NCBI GenBank assembly: GCA_017504335.1
Contig: JAFVRI010000264.1
Coordinates: forward strand, 1 to 7,415
Length of the DNA: 7,415 nucleotides
Direction: 5' to 3'
From: Clostridia bacterium
GTDB lineage: Bacteria > Bacillota > Clostridia > Oscillospirales > CAG-272
The number at the start of each line of letters is the position of its first letter. The stretch's first letter is position 1. Positions 5,604-7,415 of this stretch are shown here, in pieces. Both the position numbers and the translations under genes were made by a program. The notes under the pieces were generated by a model. The model searched no databases. It saw only the letters and a list, made by a program, of their open reading frames with translations, and was not told the origin of the DNA.

Positions 5604-6845
5604 TTATTCAAAATTTTCCAACAGATATTTTTCCGCTTTGGCGCACCACAGATCGTTGTTTGATTTCACAATGTTGGAAAGTTCCGCAAATCTCTCGTCC
5701 TTTTTGCCAAGCTCCGAAAAATCGGAAAGCGCAACCAGTGGCATATCGATATGAGTATATATAAGCTTTTTGCCTCCCGGAATGTTTGGTAGGTTTACCG
5801 TTGTATCGATCGCGGCGTTCATTCCGCCAACGTGCGTTATCATCGTCGATGGATCGATACGCTTTTCACCGATGAGCTCTACGATATCCTTCATATCCTC
5901 GGGTGTGCTGCCGCTTGTACCTGCAACGTGATGTTGCTCATAATGCACGTTGTAGAAATTCAAACAAGCAGAAAAGGATTTGTCCATAGGACCTGCGAAG
6001 AAATTAAGGCAACCGCCAAAGGCAAGTATCGAATCGGCAAGCTCGACAAGCGCGGGAACGGGGGCATAGACAAAGACATCATCAAAGCCATTGCCATCAG
6101 TGAGATCACGCAGCTCATTTTTATCAGAACTGTTTATAAATACAAGGCGTATTCCGTTTTTCGCTTCTTTTTCAGAGTTAAAAATGCTCTTTGCGCGTTC
6201 AAGGCGAGCATCGTTGAGATCGGTAACAACGACTAGACTTGGCTTTACTTTACCGTGTAGCGCACAATCTATGGCAACCAAGCCCATAGGACCGCATCCC
6301 GCCAGTATAGCTACTCTGCCACCGTCCTTTATGTTCATTGTAGGCACTCCATTTTTGTCGAGGTGATAGTTTGACTTGTATCCTCTGAGCACACAAGAAG
6401 CGGGCTCGATAAGTGATCCGTTGAAATACGCATCACTGTTGAGTTTAATGAGAAATCCGTGGGATATTGCATGCTCGGGAACGATGGAGTAAGTCGAAAG
6501 CCCTCCAATATGCGGAAACGTATACCCTACCGTTTCATATCCGCCAAGATAGCTTAGAACCGGAGGCATGATTACTTTTTCACCAATAGAGTAGTCATTT
6601 TTCCACTTCTCGCCGACGTCTACGATCTCTGCGCAAAACTCATGACCGACAATAACCGGGTTTTCGCTCACGTTATTCGGAACACGCAGATGCGCCGCAC
6701 CTTGCTTTATCGTCTTATAAGTTGACATACACACGCTGTCACAAACAATTTTGATAAGTATCTCATCCGATGATATTGGGGGAAGCTCAAACTCCTCCAA
6801 CCTTACGTCGTTTGAGCCGTAAAGTCTTACTGCCTTTGTTTTCAT
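5604..6845 (-). CDS. Zinc-dependent medium-chain dehydrogenase, L-sorbose-1-phosphate reductase (SorE)-like
   Basis: A 413-residue MDR-family dehydrogenase when started at the ATG at 6843-6845. Catalytic zinc ligands are visible as C39 (DSVCM), H68 and E69 (GHEF), with E147 in an E-P motif as in sorbitol-dehydrogenase-type enzymes. The Rossmann motif is A182-G-C-G-P-M-G188, and D209 ends the second strand, which usually means preference for NAD(H). The four-cysteine structural zinc lobe of classical alcohol dehydrogenases is absent. The start MKTKAVRLYG, the CMSTYK and GHEF segments and the overall length closely resemble SorE, which interconverts L-sorbose 1-phosphate and glucitol 6-phosphate. 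The frame stays open to an ATG at 6896, but that would overlap the aldolase gene, whereas GAGAGGTG precedes 6845 at the right distance. It follows the aldolase gene with a 10-bp gap, so the two are one operon for sugar- or polyol-phosphate catabolism. The exact substrate is unproven. Confidence 0.86.
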   Translation of the reverse strand: MKTKAVRLYGSNDVRLEEFELPPISSDEILIKIVCDSVCMSTYKTIKQGAAHLRVPNNVSENPVIVGHEFCAEIVDVGEKWKNDYSIGEKVIMPPVLSYLGGYETVGYTFPHIGGLSTYSIVPEHAISHGFLIKLNSDAYFNGSLIEPASCVLRGYKSNYHLDKNGVPTMNIKDGGRVAILAGCGPMGLVAIDCALHGKVKPSLVVVTDLNDARLERAKSIFNSEKEAKNGIRLVFINSSDKNELRDLTDGNGFDDVFVYAPVPALVELADSILAFGGCLNFFAGPMDKSFSACLNFYNVHYEQHHVAGTSGSTPEDMKDIVELIGEKRIDPSTMITHVGGMNAAIDTTVNLPNIPGGKKLIYTHIDMPLVALSDFSELGKKDERFAELSNIVKSNNDLWCAKAEKYLLENFE

Positions 6846-6849
6846 AGTA

Positions 6850-6857
6850 CACCTCTC
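6850..6857 (-). promoter_or_regulatory. Ribosome binding site that fixes the dehydrogenase start
   Basis: Read on the minus strand, GAGAGGTG is followed by TAC-T and ATG (6845). It overlaps the TGA stop of the aldolase gene (6856-6858). This supports the 6845 start over the upstream in-frame ATG at 6896, which lies inside the aldolase gene. Confidence 0.78.
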
Positions 6858-7415
6858 AAACGCGACCGCAGCTGCCGAAGGTACGTATCTTTTCACGGAT
6901 AACTTCCTTCATTTTGATTCGGGCATCCTCAAATACAAACGCGGGCCAGGTAGACGGATTGGTAATGGAGTTGAGTTTGTCGCGGAGAGCCGTGTTCATG
7001 GCACCTACCACGTCGGAATAAATATTGATCTTCGTAACACCGTGTTTAATTGCCATCTTCATTTGATCATCCGGTGTTCCGCTTCCCCCGTGAAGAACGA
7101 GAGGACGGTCGCAGACGGAAACGATTTCATCAAGGCGATCAATACGAAGCGTGGGGGTACTTCTGTAAACTCCGTGACTTGTGCCGATTGCCACCGCAAG
7201 CGCGTCAACGTCGGTTATTTTAACAAATCTGACTACCTCATCGGGAAGGGTGAGCGTATCCTCCGCGTTTTCATCGAAAACGGTAGCTTTTTCATTTCCG
7301 ACCATAGCATTTCCGACGTGTCCAAGCTCTGCTTCTACGGTTACTCCGTTCGCGTGGGCGTATGCAACGACCTCAGCTGTTCTTCTTGCATTTTCATCAA
7401 AGGGAAGCTCCGAGC
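6856..7415 (-). CDS. Class II ketose-bisphosphate aldolase (KbaY/GatY-type), 5' end outside the window
   Basis: The C-terminal 185 codons are visible; the frame is open to the right edge, so the ATG at 7303-7305 is internal and not the start. The fragment begins SELPFDEN and goes on with AHANG and V-E-A-E-L-G (residues 26-31 of the fragment), a typical class II aldolase core. Zinc-ligand histidines are H80 in G-T-S-H-G-V-Y and H108 in L-H-G-G-S-G, 28 residues apart, the spacing known in tagatose-bisphosphate aldolases such as KbaY/GatY rather than in FbaA. K128-I-N-I-Y-S-D fits the phosphate-binding and Schiff-like loop region of the family. The catalytic Asp and first zinc His lie beyond the edge. 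It would split a ketose (bis)phosphate into dihydroxyacetone phosphate and an aldehyde in the cytoplasm, using zinc. It precedes the SorE-like gene by 10 bp. Which ketose it uses cannot be told. Confidence 0.88.
   Translation of the reverse strand, partial: SELPFDENARRTAEVVAYAHANGVTVEAELGHVGNAMVGNEKATVFDENAEDTLTLPDEVVRFVKITDVDALAVAIGTSHGVYRSTPTLRIDRLDEIVSVCDRPLVLHGGSGTPDDQMKMAIKHGVTKINIYSDVVGAMNTALRDKLNSITNPSTWPAFVFEDARIKMKEVIREKIRTFGSCGRV

Noticed and set aside
6846..6896. 17-codon N-terminal extension of the dehydrogenase from the ATG at 6896
   Set aside because: It overlaps the aldolase gene, lacks a ribosome site and adds residues outside the SorE-like family start; the 6845 ATG has a good site.
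1..7415. CRISPR array, tRNA, rRNA, riboswitch or prophage genes
   Set aside because: No regularly spaced repeats, no cloverleaf or rRNA-like stretches, no known aptamer pattern and no phage genes were seen.

Overview
The window looks like a piece of a Gram-positive, gut-type Clostridia (Firmicutes) chromosome. The basis is strong AGGAGG-like ribosome sites, the T-tract hairpin terminators, and the family mix: an IS30-type element, a PocR/AraC regulator, a cytoplasmic GH78-like enzyme and a SorE-like dehydrogenase. No species call is possible from the sequence alone.

Layout. (1) 1-~130: the 3' end of an IS30-family transposase running in from the left, probably with its terminal inverted repeat. 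(2) 126-310: a short gap holding a perfect 15-bp stem that looks like a bidirectional terminator. (3) 311-1159 (-): an AraC-type regulator with an N-terminal PocR-type sensor domain. (4) 1160-1273: a divergent control region with a good sigma-A promoter for the regulator, overlapping a dyad and a weaker promoter facing the other way. (5) 1274-2977 and 2990-5326 (+): a two-gene operon of a PF12831-type FAD-dependent oxidoreductase and an alpha-L-rhamnosidase-like GH78 enzyme, ended by a terminator at 5351-5381. (6) 5382-5603: a structured convergent intergenic region with a second, bidirectional terminator. (7) 5604-6845 and 6856-7415 (-): a second operon, a SorE-like zinc dehydrogenase preceded by a class II ketose-bisphosphate aldolase that is cut by the window edge.

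How the genes may work together. The central unit reads as a small regulated glycoside-degradation cassette: sensor-regulator, sugar-directed FAD oxidoreductase and inverting-type glycosidase. Neither enzyme has a signal peptide and no transporter is in view, so the substrate is probably a small glycoside imported by something encoded elsewhere. The pairing of a flavin oxidoreductase with a GH78-like enzyme, in an operon with a 12-bp gap under a PocR-type sensor, is the most interesting part; its substrate is not known. The right-hand operon is a separate sugar-phosphate or polyol-phosphate catabolic unit, on the opposite strand and visibly less GC-rich in places. The IS30 end on one side and the composition change on the other hint that the central cassette may have been acquired, but this is inference.
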